From NCBI RefSeq assembly GCF_900107925.1, contig NZ_FNUJ01000007.1, positions 620,001 through 684,000 on the forward strand: 64,000 nucleotides of DNA, written 5' to 3'. The notes beneath the pieces were generated by a model, which did not search any database, had not been told where the DNA came from, and was given only the letters and a program-made list of their open reading frames with translations. Positions 54,554-63,395 of this stretch are shown one piece after another. This stretch comes from Amycolatopsis pretoriensis. GTDB taxonomy: Bacteria > Actinomycetota > Actinomycetes > Mycobacteriales > Pseudonocardiaceae. Position 1 is the stretch's first letter, and every line of letters begins with the position of its first letter. Position numbers and translations under genes: made by a program.

Positions 54554-56002
54554 TCAGAGGGCCGCGCTCGCCGAGGCTTCGGTGGGCAGCCGCAGCCACC
54601 AGTTCGCGCGGGCCCGGATGACGGGCGCCCGGGCCCGCAAGAGCCGCAACCCGGCGCGGTCGCCCCTCATCCCCACCGCGTAGAGCGCGGCTCGCTGGGT
54701 GCTCCCGCCGGTCGGGTGGGCGGTGAGGACGTGGTGCCAGAGACGCAGGTCCGTCCGCCCGGGGAGGTGGGCCAGCGCCACGGCCGCCGCATTCCGCGCC
54801 GAGCTCCGCCGCAGCAGGTTCTCGACGACCGCGCGGTGCCGGAGGTCGCCGAGGCTGCCCAGCAAGTCCACGAGCACGTCGGGGCTCGTCGTGCGCCCAC
54901 CGGTCAGCAGCGACGCGACGGAGTCGGCGAGGACTCCGCGAAACGGCGACGCGTGCAGGACGTTGACGGTGAGGATACGCAGGTCGCTGTCGGTGCTGGC
55001 CAGCGCTTGACGGAGAATTCGCGGGCCGAGCAGGTCTAGTTCGTGGTGTCGGGTCTGACTTCTGGCCAAGGCGGCGTGCAGTTCGGTAAAAACGGCCTCT
55101 CCCGCACGTCCCAGCGGTGCCGACCGCGCGCTCGGGCGGTGCCGGAGCAGCACGTCCGAAGCTGCTTCCCGCACCGGCGATGATGTCGACGCCCCGGCGC
55201 ACAGCTCACGGGCGACGGCTTCGAGCCGGCGAACCGAGCCGGGTGTGTCAGGCGGCCGGGCCGCCCACGCGAAGAGGGCACCAAGCTGTTCGGCCTCGTT
55301 GCGCGGTTCGCACAGCAGGCGAAAGAGGCGGCGGGAGGCCGTCGGTGCCCGATTCGCGGCGAGCAAGGCGATCGGGTCGATGATCAGCTGGCAAGCCGGC
55401 TCGGTGACGAATTCTTCGGTCACCGCGACGAGCGCGGCGCCTCCCGCCGGGTGCTGGTGGACGCGCTGGAGTGCGGACAGCCGGAGCAAGTATCGCCAGC
55501 CCACGGAAAGGCACATTTCGGTGAGCAGCCGGTGGAGGAGGGTGTCCCAGACCGGCCGAGTGACTTTGCGCCGCGGCTGGGTGAGGGAAATGATGAGGTC
55601 GGCCCATTCCGCTGCGGAAACGGGATCGCGGCCGAGACATTTGTCGAGCAGTTCGTCACACCGCGGCGCGGTCCGCCGTCCCGCGGGGCGGTCCCGGTCG
55701 AGTGCGGTGATCACGGCCACCAACTCGCCTTGCGGGAGGTCGAAGAGCCGCTCGTACTGGCGTAGCGCCGGTGTCGGCACGGTGGACCGGGAGTTCTCCC
55801 AGCGGGAGATGGTGGCGTTGTCGACTGGTGGTCTGCGCACTGCCGCCGCCAGCTGACGGATGGTCAGGATGTCGGTTTCGCCGTACAGGCGCCACATCTT
55901 GAGCAACCAGGCCGCCAGTTGGCTTCGCTCAACTCGTGGCCACGGGTCGCGTCCTTGGTCATCGCCGAGCGAGGTCGGTCGTCCGCGGCTGACCGGTGGC
56001 AT
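54554..56002 (-). CDS. XRE-type HTH regulator with C-terminal helical-repeat domain
   Basis: About 482 aa from the ATG at 56002; a GTG at 56053 is possible and no clear ribosome site supports either. The N-terminus holds a Cro/C1-type helix-turn-helix (LTIRQLAAAVRRPPVDNATISRWENSRSTVPT) followed by a solenoid of paired helices, with Leu/Ala/Arg repeats. HEAT-like segments are seen near VLLRHRPSARSAPLGRAGEAVF and SLGDLRHRAVVENLLRRSS. This architecture is common in actinobacterial regulators of unknown ligand. It diverges from a small gene at 56129, which may be its target. Confidence 0.8.
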   Translation of the reverse strand: MPPVSRGRPTSLGDDQGRDPWPRVERSQLAAWLLKMWRLYGETDILTIRQLAAAVRRPPVDNATISRWENSRSTVPTPALRQYERLFDLPQGELVAVITALDRDRPAGRRTAPRCDELLDKCLGRDPVSAAEWADLIISLTQPRRKVTRPVWDTLLHRLLTEMCLSVGWRYLLRLSALQRVHQHPAGGAALVAVTEEFVTEPACQLIIDPIALLAANRAPTASRRLFRLLCEPRNEAEQLGALFAWAARPPDTPGSVRRLEAVARELCAGASTSSPVREAASDVLLRHRPSARSAPLGRAGEAVFTELHAALARSQTRHHELDLLGPRILRQALASTDSDLRILTVNVLHASPFRGVLADSVASLLTGGRTTSPDVLVDLLGSLGDLRHRAVVENLLRRSSARNAAAVALAHLPGRTDLRLWHHVLTAHPTGGSTQRAALYAVGMRGDRAGLRLLRARAPVIRARANWWLRLPTEASASAAL

Positions 56003-56128
56003 GAGGAGATTTCCCGAGCCGGCGGGCCGGGGAACGCCGCCGAACGGGTGCACCGGTTTCGCAGCAAAAGGCTTGAGGACGGCGCGCGCGGTTTACGGTT
56101 GGCCTTCGCCCTCGGAAGGAATCCGGTC

Positions 56129-56416
56129 ATGGCTGTGAAGCGTGGGTTCATCTACAAATGCCCGTTCGGGAGCAACGGCTTCACCTCTCGAAAAGGTGAT
56201 GAGGTGGTCGTCGTCCTGGTCGAGAAGTACGGCGACGGCGGCAAGGAATGCCTGGTCGCCGGCGCGCGGCAAAACGGTCCGACTTGGGAAGCGGATCTCG
56301 ACCACGTCTACACGGTCGTGTCTGACAAGCTGAAGGGCGTTCAGCCGCTCCTCTCGGATCGCGACGTGGTTGAGGCGAAGAAGCACCTGGGAGAGCGCAT
56401 CAGGACCACAAAATGA
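56129..56416 (+). CDS. Small hypothetical protein, 95 aa
   Basis: ATG at 56129 with GGAAGGA upstream. The product is basic and mixed alpha/beta (RGFIYKCPFGSNGFTSRKGDEVVVVLVEKYG ... WEADLDHVYTVVSDKLKGVQPLL). No family recognised and no membrane segment. A sampled line has 60 percent GC, below its neighbours, suggesting recent acquisition. It is divergent from the HTH-solenoid regulator with a short shared promoter region (about 125 bases), so the two may form a regulatory pair. A bidirectional terminator follows. Confidence 0.7.
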   Translation: MAVKRGFIYKCPFGSNGFTSRKGDEVVVVLVEKYGDGGKECLVAGARQNGPTWEADLDHVYTVVSDKLKGVQPLLSDRDVVEAKKHLGERIRTTK

Positions 56417-56423
56417 TCCGAGA

Positions 56424-56456
56424 ACGGGAGCACGCCCTGCGGAGTGGCGTGCTCCC
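56424..56456. terminator. Bidirectional hairpin between the small gene and the GH25 lysozyme
   Basis: Perfect 12-base stem (56424-56435 with 56445-56456) and 9-base loop between convergent stop codons at 56416 and 56465. Confidence 0.8.
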
Positions 56457-56464
56457 GCTCGGGA

Positions 56465-57271
56465 TCAGCCCGTCGCGAGGACCTTCAACCGCGAAATGTC
56501 CGCGCTGAACTGGTCCTGGTCGATAGGCGAAGAGCTGTACTGCCAGAACGTGTAGAAGCCCCAGTTGTACGGCAAAGTCCCCGCCGAAGACGCGTACCGC
56601 GCCACCCACAAGGGATTCGTCGAGCTGAAGTCACCCGTGTTGCCGGTGCACTGGCTCCACCAGCTCGTCGCCGTGTAGATCACCGGCCAGCGGGTCGTCT
56701 TCGCGTGGTACTCGTCGCTGAACGCCTTGATCCACGCCACCATCTGGGCCGGCGTCTTGCCGTAGCACGCGTTGTTCGGGCCCCACTCGATGTCGAGCGT
56801 GCCCGGGAGCGTCTTGCCGTCCTTCGACCAGCCGCCGCCGTGGGCGACGAAGTAGTCGGCCTGCGCGGCGCCGCCGGCCCCGTCCGGGCGGCCGTAGTGG
56901 TAGGCCCCGCGGATCATGCCGACGTTGTACGAACCCGTGTACTGCTGGCTGAAGTAGGCGTTCTGGTAGCTGGTGCCCTCGGTCGCCTTGACGTAGGCGA
57001 ACTTCTTGCCCGCGCTCCAGTACGACGCCCAGTTGACGTTGCCCTGGTAGGAGCTGACGTCGATGCCGGGGACGCTCGCGTCCACCGACGCCGGCGCGAG
57101 TCCCGCCGGGGCCACCCCGTCGTGGGCGCGGATCGACGCGCCCATCTCGTGGTTGTCCGACGCGTCCGGGCCCGGGGAAGCCTGGGCGCCGGGGGCGGTC
57201 ACGGCCAGCAGGGAGGCCGAAACCGCGACAGCGGCGCCGAGCAGGCGGCGCCACCTCCGTGGTGCAGTCAT
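56465..57271 (-). CDS. Secreted GH25 lysozyme (N,O-diacetylmuramidase)
   Basis: 268 aa. Signal peptide (LLGAAVAVSASLLAVTAPGAQA) then a short linker and a GH25 catalytic domain: GIDVSSYQGNVNW with the first catalytic acid region, YVKATEGTSY, IRGAYHYGRPD, and LDIEWG with the acid Glu, ending FWQYSS. Cleaves peptidoglycan between MurNAc and GlcNAc, perhaps during development or against other bacteria. Single gene; terminator downstream. Confidence 0.96.
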   Translation of the reverse strand: MTAPRRWRRLLGAAVAVSASLLAVTAPGAQASPGPDASDNHEMGASIRAHDGVAPAGLAPASVDASVPGIDVSSYQGNVNWASYWSAGKKFAYVKATEGTSYQNAYFSQQYTGSYNVGMIRGAYHYGRPDGAGGAAQADYFVAHGGGWSKDGKTLPGTLDIEWGPNNACYGKTPAQMVAWIKAFSDEYHAKTTRWPVIYTATSWWSQCTGNTGDFSSTNPLWVARYASSAGTLPYNWGFYTFWQYSSSPIDQDQFSADISRLKVLATG

Positions 57272-57486
57272 CTTCGGTTGTTCCTTTCGGTTGCCCTCGC
57301 GAACGCGCGGTGTGCAGGCCGCGCCGCATGATTCTGTTACATCGGGTACTCCAACGTCACTGCTCCATGTGAAGCAATTTCGAAGTCTGGGGAAATATGT
57401 GAAACATTGGCAAACCGGGCGAATCGGCCCGATCCGCGCCCTTTGGCGTCTTGAAGCCGCCTGATCGGAGGGGCAGACTCGCCCGC

Positions 57487-59283
57487 ATGCCCGCGCTCCG
57501 GAGTCGCACCCTCGTCATCGCCGCGGCGGCCGCGGTCCTCACGACCGTCGCCGCCGGACCCGCCACCGCCGCCACCCCCACGCCGAAGTCCCCGGTCGCC
57601 GTCGGGTTCGGGGGCGCTGTGGCCAGCATCGACGCCGACGCCACCGCGATCGGCACGAAGGTCCTGCGCGACGGCGGCAACGCCGTCGACGCGGCCGTCG
57701 CGGTCGCCGCCGCCCTCGGGGTCACCGACCCGTTCTCCGCCGGCGTCGGCGGGGGCGGGTTCTTCGTCTACTACGACGCGAAGACCCACCGCGTCCACAC
57801 GCTCGACGGCCGCGAGACCGCGCCGAAGACCGCCGACGCGAACCTGTTCGTCGAGAACGGCCAGCCGCTGCCGTTCAACGACGCCGTCACCAGCGGGCTC
57901 AGCGTCGGCGTCCCCGGCACGCCAGCGACGTGGTCCGAGGCGCTGCGCAAGTGGGGGACGCGCTCGCTGGCGAAGTCCCTGAAGCCCGCGGAAGACCTGG
58001 CGCGCAAGGGTTTCGTCGTCGACTCGACGTTCCAGACGCAGATCGCGAACAACGCCGCGCGGTTCGCCGCCTTCCCGTCGACGCGCTCGCTGTACCTGCC
58101 CGGCGGCGCCCCGCCGGCGCCCGGGAGCGTCTTCCGCAACCCCGACCTCGCGAACACGTACGCGCAGCTCGAACGCCAGGGCGTCGACGCGCTGTACCGC
58201 GGCCCGATCGGCGCCGACGTCGCGAAGACCGTCCAGCAGCCGCCGAAGGACCCGGCCTCGACGCTGAACGTGCGGCCCGGCAAGCTCAGCACCGCGGACC
58301 TCGCCGCTTACCGCGCCATCGAGCGCGACCCGACCCACACGCGCTACGAAGGCCTCGACGTCTACGGCATGCCGGCGCCGTCCTCGGGCGGGCTCACCGT
58401 CGGCGAGGCGCTCAACATCCTCGAGAACTTCGACCTGAAGCACGTGAGCAAGGCCGACTACCTGCAGTACTTCCTGGAGTCGACGCGGTTCGCCTTCGCC
58501 GACCGCAACCGCTGGATCGGCGACCCGGCCGTGATCGACGTCCCGGCGCGCGAACTGCTGAGCCAGCGCTTCGCCGACTCGCGGGCGTGCCTGATCTCGA
58601 AGGACAAGGCCGCGACCAGCCCGGTCGCGCCGGCCGACCCCCGCCACCCGGCTCGGTGCGCCGCGGGCGCCAGCCCCGCGCCGACGCCGTACGAGGGCGA
58701 GAACACCACGCACCTGACGGTCGCCGACAAGTGGGGCAACGTCGTCGCCTACACGCTGACCATCGAGCAGGAGGGCGGGAGCGGGATCGTCGTGCCGGGT
58801 CGCGGGTTCCTGCTCAACAACGAGCTGACCGACTTCTCGTTCACGCCGGTGACGCCGGGCGTGCCCGACCCGAACCTGCCCGGTCCGGGCAAGCGGCCGC
58901 GCTCGTCGATGGCGCCGACGATCGTGCTCGACCACGGCCGCCCGTTCTTCGCGACCGGCTCGCCGGGTGGCGCGTCGATCATCACGACGGTGCTGCAGGT
59001 GATCCTCGGCCGGCTCGACCGCGGGCTGTCCCTGGAGGACGCGATCGCGGCACCGCGGGCGTCGCAGCGCAACTCGGCGGCCGCCCAGGTCGAGCAGGCG
59101 TTCCTGGACCAGCCGGAGACGGCGGACCTGAAGGCCCGCGGCCAGGGCTTCTCGACGGCGCCGGCGGAGATCGGCGCGGCAACGGGAGTGGAGCGCCTGC
59201 AAGACGGCCGCTGGCTGGCGGCGGCGGAACCGGTCCGCCGCGGCCAGGGCGCGGCCCAGGTGGTGTGGCCGGCCCGCTGGTAG
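57487..59283 (+). CDS. ggt: Secreted gamma-glutamyltranspeptidase
   Basis: 598 aa from the ATG at 57487 (GGAGGGG upstream). Signal peptide ending ATAAT. Large-subunit motifs GFGGAVASIDADATAIGTKVLRDGGNAVDAAVA and DPFSAGVGGGGFF; self-cleavage at Thr407 in GENTTHLTVAD, which becomes the nucleophile of the small subunit; SSMAPTIVLD and GSPGGASIITTVLQV complete the active site. Breaks glutathione or transfers gamma-glutamyl groups outside the cell. Divergent from the lysozyme gene; the gap (57272-57486) has no recognised site. Confidence 0.95.
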   Translation: MPALRSRTLVIAAAAAVLTTVAAGPATAATPTPKSPVAVGFGGAVASIDADATAIGTKVLRDGGNAVDAAVAVAAALGVTDPFSAGVGGGGFFVYYDAKTHRVHTLDGRETAPKTADANLFVENGQPLPFNDAVTSGLSVGVPGTPATWSEALRKWGTRSLAKSLKPAEDLARKGFVVDSTFQTQIANNAARFAAFPSTRSLYLPGGAPPAPGSVFRNPDLANTYAQLERQGVDALYRGPIGADVAKTVQQPPKDPASTLNVRPGKLSTADLAAYRAIERDPTHTRYEGLDVYGMPAPSSGGLTVGEALNILENFDLKHVSKADYLQYFLESTRFAFADRNRWIGDPAVIDVPARELLSQRFADSRACLISKDKAATSPVAPADPRHPARCAAGASPAPTPYEGENTTHLTVADKWGNVVAYTLTIEQEGGSGIVVPGRGFLLNNELTDFSFTPVTPGVPDPNLPGPGKRPRSSMAPTIVLDHGRPFFATGSPGGASIITTVLQVILGRLDRGLSLEDAIAAPRASQRNSAAAQVEQAFLDQPETADLKARGQGFSTAPAEIGAATGVERLQDGRWLAAAEPVRRGQGAAQVVWPARW

Positions 59284-59284
59284 C

Positions 59285-60112
59285 TCAGGCTTCGAGAGCC
59301 CAGCGGACGTACGGCGCCTTCGGGACGAACCCGGCCCGCTCGAACACCCCGGAGGCGCCCGACGGGCTCGCCGAGTCCACGACCAGGCTCGCCCGGTCGT
59401 AACCCCGCTCCTTCGCGGCGCTCGACGCGTGCGCCAGCAGGGCCGTCGCGATGCCGCGGCGACGGTGCTCCGGGAGCGTCCCGACGATCATGAAGTGCGC
59501 GTCGCGAACTCCGGTGGCCTCGGTGTCGGCGTCCCAGGACAGGGTCACCAACAGGCCCACCGGGACCCCGGCGGCGTCCCGGTGCAGGAAGCTGACCTCG
59601 GGTCGGAACGTCTGGTTGACGATCTTGTTCCGCCACATGTCCGGTGGCATCGGCACCGCGCCCCAGCAGTCCGCGAACGCGGCGTTCCGGACGCGCCGGA
59701 AGTCCTCGTCCGTCTCCTCCGACCACGGCTCGATCCGCGCGTTCACCGGCGCGACGTCCCCGAGCGGGCGCTCCATGCGCCGGAAGAACCGCACCGGCGC
59801 GAAGCCCTGGGACCGCATCAGCTCGGCCAGGCCGGCGATGTGCTCGGGCCGGTGGACGTCCACCGCGAGCCGCAGCCCCGGGTGGTGCCGGGCGTGCAGG
59901 ACCTTCGCGGCGGCCACTCCCGCTTCGACGAGGGCGGTGCCGATACCGCGGCGACGGTGGTCCGGGTGCACGCCACCGTCCAGGAAGACCCGGTGGACTT
60001 CGGCCGCGGTCGGCTTGTAGCGGATCTTCATGTAGCCGATCATCGTGTCGCCGGCGAAGGCCGCGAGGCTCCCGCGCGCCAGGTCCACGCGCGAGGCGCC
60101 GACCCGGCTCAC
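59285..60112 (-). CDS. Tandem GNAT acetyltransferase, N-terminal domain possibly truncated
   Basis: About 275 aa from the GTG at 60112. Two GNAT folds: the first shows VDLARGSLAAFAGD, VHPDHRRRGIGTALVEAGV and a Q-G-F (SQGFAPVRFFRRM); the second shows RRVRNAAFADCWGAV, VGTLPEHRRRGIATALLAH and VFERAGF. The first domain lacks its usual opening strand and helices (about 50 residues). The frame is open upstream to 60463 with no start codon between GTG 60112 and a -10-like GATACGCT near 60210. So the 5' part may be lost or frameshifted. It ends 1 base from the convergent GGT gene. Confidence 0.78.
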   Translation of the reverse strand: MSRVGASRVDLARGSLAAFAGDTMIGYMKIRYKPTAAEVHRVFLDGGVHPDHRRRGIGTALVEAGVAAAKVLHARHHPGLRLAVDVHRPEHIAGLAELMRSQGFAPVRFFRRMERPLGDVAPVNARIEPWSEETDEDFRRVRNAAFADCWGAVPMPPDMWRNKIVNQTFRPEVSFLHRDAAGVPVGLLVTLSWDADTEATGVRDAHFMIVGTLPEHRRRGIATALLAHASSAAKERGYDRASLVVDSASPSGASGVFERAGFVPKAPYVRWALEA

Positions 60113-60251
60113 GACGTCGGCGGCGCGGAGCGCATCGGCCGACCCGCCGCCGAGGCCCCGAACGCAACCCCCACCCTCTCCGGGGGGCGTCCCCAGTCCA
60201 GCGTATCGGTGGTCGCCGGCGGAAAGGCGGGAAAGGGCCGTGGCAGGAGCC

Positions 60252-60285
60252 GGTTGTCCACATCGCGGCGGGGGTGTGGACAACC
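60252..60285. promoter_or_regulatory. Mirrored DnaA-box pair (TTGTCCACA)
   Basis: GGTTGTCCACA (60252-60262) and TGTGGACAACC (60275-60285) form an 11-base perfect inverted repeat with a 12-base spacer. Each contains the actinobacterial DnaA box TTGTCCACA in opposite orientation. It lies in the 256-base gap 60113-60368 ahead of fmt, which also holds a candidate -10 box TAGACT (60314-60319). Confidence 0.65.
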
Positions 60286-60368
60286 ACAGCGCGCTCTGTC
60301 GGAGGGGGCCTTCTAGACTCGGGCCCGATGTTCCAGCCACCTGAACCCTCCCCACCGGGGGTGGGCCG

Positions 60369-61295
60369 ATGAAGCTCGTCTTCGCCGGCACCCCCGAGCC
60401 GGCCGTCCCGGCGCTGCGCGCCCTGCTCGACTCCGGCCGCCACGAGGTCGTCGCCGTCGTCACCCGCCCGGACGCGCAGGCCGGCCGCGGCCGCCGCGTC
60501 GTCCGGTCACCCGTCGGCGCCCTCGCCGACGAGCACGGGATCGAGGTCCTGACGCCCGCGCGCGCCGGCGATCCGGCCTTCCTCGCGCGCCTGACCGAGC
60601 TGGCGCCGGACGCCTGCCCGGTCGTCGCCTACGGAGCGTTGCTGCCGCAGGCCGCCCTCGACATCCCGCGCCTCGGCTGGGTGAACCTGCACTTCTCGCT
60701 GCTGCCCGCGTGGCGCGGCGCCGCGCCGGTGCAGGCCGCCATCCGCGCCGGTGACGAGATCACCGGCGCGTCGACTTTCCGGATCGTCAAGGAGCTGGAC
60801 GCGGGTCCGGTCTTCGGCGTCGTCACCGAGGCGATCGGCGCGACCGACACCGCCGGCGGCCTGCTCGGGCGGCTCGCGGAGTCCGGGGCCAAGCTCCTGC
60901 TGTCCACCATGGACGGTCTGGCCGACGGCAGCCTGGTCGCCCGCGACCAGCCCGCCGAGGGGACGACCTACGCGCCGAAGGTGACGGTCGAGGACGCGCG
61001 CGTGTCCTTCGCCGACCCGGCCTCGGCGGTCGACCGGCAGATCCGGTCGGTCACCCCGGACCCGGGCGCGTGGGCGGAGTTCCGCGGGGAACGGCTGAAG
61101 CTCGGCCCGGTCTCGGTGCTCGACGAACCCGGCCCGCCGCCGGGCGAGATCGTGGTCGAACGCAAGCGGGTGCTGGTCGGGACGGCGACGAAGCCGTTGC
61201 GGCTCGGCGAAGTCCAGGCACCCGGCAAGAAACGGATGGCGGCCACCGACTGGGCTCGCGGATCACGCATCGAGCAGGGAGAACGCCTCCGGTGA
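60369..61295 (+). CDS. fmt: Methionyl-tRNA formyltransferase
   Basis: 308 aa. Formylates initiator Met-tRNA. MKLVFAGTPEPAVPALRALL at the start; LPQAALDIPRLGWVNLHFSLLPAWRGAAPVQAAI includes the N-x-H catalytic pair and SLLP; DAGPVF with the catalytic Asp; and a C-terminal OB domain. ATG start. Overlaps rsmB (GTGA), the usual fmt-rsmB pairing. def is not present. Confidence 0.97.
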   Translation: MKLVFAGTPEPAVPALRALLDSGRHEVVAVVTRPDAQAGRGRRVVRSPVGALADEHGIEVLTPARAGDPAFLARLTELAPDACPVVAYGALLPQAALDIPRLGWVNLHFSLLPAWRGAAPVQAAIRAGDEITGASTFRIVKELDAGPVFGVVTEAIGATDTAGGLLGRLAESGAKLLLSTMDGLADGSLVARDQPAEGTTYAPKVTVEDARVSFADPASAVDRQIRSVTPDPGAWAEFRGERLKLGPVSVLDEPGPPPGEIVVERKRVLVGTATKPLRLGEVQAPGKKRMAATDWARGSRIEQGERLR

Positions 61296-62716
61296 ACGAC
61301 CACAGGGAACGACGTCCGTCACGGCCGCAGCGGGGCCGTCCCGCGCCGCGCAAGGAAGGGCCGCGCCGGCCGCCGGCGGTGGACCCGCCGCGTCAGGCCG
61401 CTTTCGACGTCCTCGCGGCGGTGCGAACGAAGGACGCCTACGCCAACCTCGTCCTGCCCGACCTGCTGCGCGAGCGGCGGATCTCCGGCCGTGACGCCGC
61501 ACTGGCCACCGAACTCGCGTACGGCGCGTCGCGGGCGCAGGGCCTGCTCGACGCCGTCATCGCCGCCTGCGCCGAGCGTCCGCTCTCGCAGACCGACCCG
61601 GCGGTGCTCGACGCGCTGCGGCTCGGCGTCTACCAGCTGCTGCGCACCCGCATCCCCGAGCACGCCGCCGTGACGTCCACTGTGGATCTCGTGCGCGCGG
61701 AAGCCGGTTCGTGGGCAACGGGTTTCGCGAACGCCATCCTGCGCAAGGTGTCCGAAAAGGACGAAGCGGCGTGGCTGGACGAGCTCGCGCCGGACGAGGC
61801 CACCGACCCGATCGGTGCCTACGCGCTGCGCACCGCGCACCCCCGCTGGGTCGCCCGGTCGTTCGCCGAAGCGCTGGGGGACAAGGGCGAGGGCCTCAAG
61901 GCCGCGCTCGAAGCCGACGACACGCGGCCCGAGGTGCACCTGGTCGCCCGCCCCGGCGAGATCAGCGCCGACGAGCTGGCCGCGATCACCGGCGGCGACC
62001 CGGCGCCGTACTCGCCGTACGGCGTGCGCCTGCCCGCGGGCGCAGGCGACCCGGCCGACGTCGAGCCGGTCCGTGAGCGGCTGGCCGCCGTCCAGGACGA
62101 GGGCAGCCAGCTGTGCGCGATCGCCGCGACGAAGGTGCCCCTGGAGGGCTCCGACGAGCGGTGGCTCGACCTGTGCGCCGGCCCCGGCGGCAAGGCGGCG
62201 TTGCTCGGCGCGCTGGCGGCGTTGAGCGGGGCGACCGTGGACGCCGTCGAGAAGGCGCCGCACCGCGCGAAGCTCGTCGAGAAGGCCACGAGCGGGCTGC
62301 CGGTGAAGGTGCACGTCGGCGACGGGCGCGAAAGCGGCCTGGAGCCGGGCTACGACCGGATCCTGGTCGACGCGCCGTGCAGCGGGCTCGGCGCCCTGCG
62401 GCGGCGGCCGGAGGCGCGCTGGCGCCGCCAGCCGTCCGACGTCGCGGACCTGACGAAGCTGCAGGGCGAGCTGCTCGCGGCGGCGTACGAGCTGCTGCGG
62501 CCGGGCGGCGCGCTGACGTACGTCGTCTGCTCGCCGCACCTGGCCGAGACCGAGGGCGTCTTCGGCGAGACGGCGCGGCGGCTGAAGGCCGAGGTGCTGG
62601 ACGCGCGCGAGCTGTTCCCGGGCGTGCCCGAGCTGGGCGACGGGCCGTACGTCCAGCTGTGGCCGCACCGCCACGGCACGGACGCGATGTTCTGCGCCGT
62701 GCTGCGCAAGCCGTGA
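61292..62716 (+). CDS. rsmB: 16S rRNA m5C967 methyltransferase (RsmB/Sun)
   Basis: 474 aa. An N-terminal NusB-like domain (AAFDVLAAVRTKDAYANLVLPDLLRE) precedes the methyltransferase: SAM loop LDLCAGPGGKAALLG, catalytic Cys in VDAPCSGLGALRRRPEARWRR, and a second Cys in YVVCSPHLAETEGV. A basic N-terminal extension of about 30 residues (RRPSRPQRGRPAPRKEGPRR) is typical in actinobacteria. GTG coupled to fmt. The flavoprotein gene follows by GTGA overlap. Confidence 0.95.
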   Translation: MNDHRERRPSRPQRGRPAPRKEGPRRPPAVDPPRQAAFDVLAAVRTKDAYANLVLPDLLRERRISGRDAALATELAYGASRAQGLLDAVIAACAERPLSQTDPAVLDALRLGVYQLLRTRIPEHAAVTSTVDLVRAEAGSWATGFANAILRKVSEKDEAAWLDELAPDEATDPIGAYALRTAHPRWVARSFAEALGDKGEGLKAALEADDTRPEVHLVARPGEISADELAAITGGDPAPYSPYGVRLPAGAGDPADVEPVRERLAAVQDEGSQLCAIAATKVPLEGSDERWLDLCAGPGGKAALLGALAALSGATVDAVEKAPHRAKLVEKATSGLPVKVHVGDGRESGLEPGYDRILVDAPCSGLGALRRRPEARWRRQPSDVADLTKLQGELLAAAYELLRPGGALTYVVCSPHLAETEGVFGETARRLKAEVLDARELFPGVPELGDGPYVQLWPHRHGTDAMFCAVLRKP

Positions 62717-63210
62717 GGGACCTCGGGCTGGTAGCGGGCTCGTGCGGCGGACTGGACACCCGGTTCGCCGCCGAGCTGGTCCGGCCCGCCACCGAGCGCG
62801 GCTGGCGCCCGGCGATCACGCTGACGCCGACGGCTTCGCGCTGGCTGGAATCGACGGGCGCGCTGGCCGAGGTGGCCGAGTCGGTGGAGCTGCCGGTGCG
62901 CAGCGTCTCGCGGTTGCCGGGGGAGCCGCGGCCGCACCCGGACCCGTCGGTGTTCCTGTTCGCGCCGGCGTCGGCGAATTCGGTGACCAAGCTGGCGTTG
63001 GGGATCGCGGACAACCAGGCGCTGACGGTGCTGGGGGACGTCCTGGGCGCGCCGGGGATCACGATCGTGGTGGCGTACCAGATCCAGGACACGCGGGTGT
63101 TCCACCCGGCGTGGCAGCGCCACCTCGACACCCTCGCGGGGGCCGGGGTGACGCTGCACCGGTTGAACGTCGGGCGTCCGTGGACGGAAGCCTTGGACCT
63201 GCTGCCCTGA
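62713..63210 (+). CDS. Flavoprotein (HFCD family)
   Basis: 165 aa of the flavin-containing decarboxylase-type fold (PF02441-like). LGLVAGSCGGLDTRFA at the N-terminus, ITLTPTASRWL, and VFLFAPASANSVTKLALGIADNQAL, which parallels the CoaC PATANLLAK segment. It lacks the PxMNxxMW motif of true CoaC, and its substrate is unknown. Stop-start overlap with rsmB (GTGA) suggests co-transcription, a gene order seen in other actinobacteria. Confidence 0.85.
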   Translation: MRDLGLVAGSCGGLDTRFAAELVRPATERGWRPAITLTPTASRWLESTGALAEVAESVELPVRSVSRLPGEPRPHPDPSVFLFAPASANSVTKLALGIADNQALTVLGDVLGAPGITIVVAYQIQDTRVFHPAWQRHLDTLAGAGVTLHRLNVGRPWTEALDLLP

Positions 63211-63395
63211 GCGGCACCTGCGCGGATGCCGATCGCCTGGATGACGGCGGCTTGGATGACGTGAAAGATGCAGACCTCATCGGGCTCGAATTGTCCACAA
63301 TTTGACCACGGTTAGAGGCTTGCTGTCGTGAAGAGCCTCTGGTAAAAAATCACCACAGTCGCGCCGGGGAGGGGCGACCTGGTTCTCGGGGGTCT

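Noticed and set aside
63291..63299. Single DnaA-box match TTGTCCACA near the right edge
   Set aside because: One isolated 9-mer is expected by chance at this scale and has no partner nearby.
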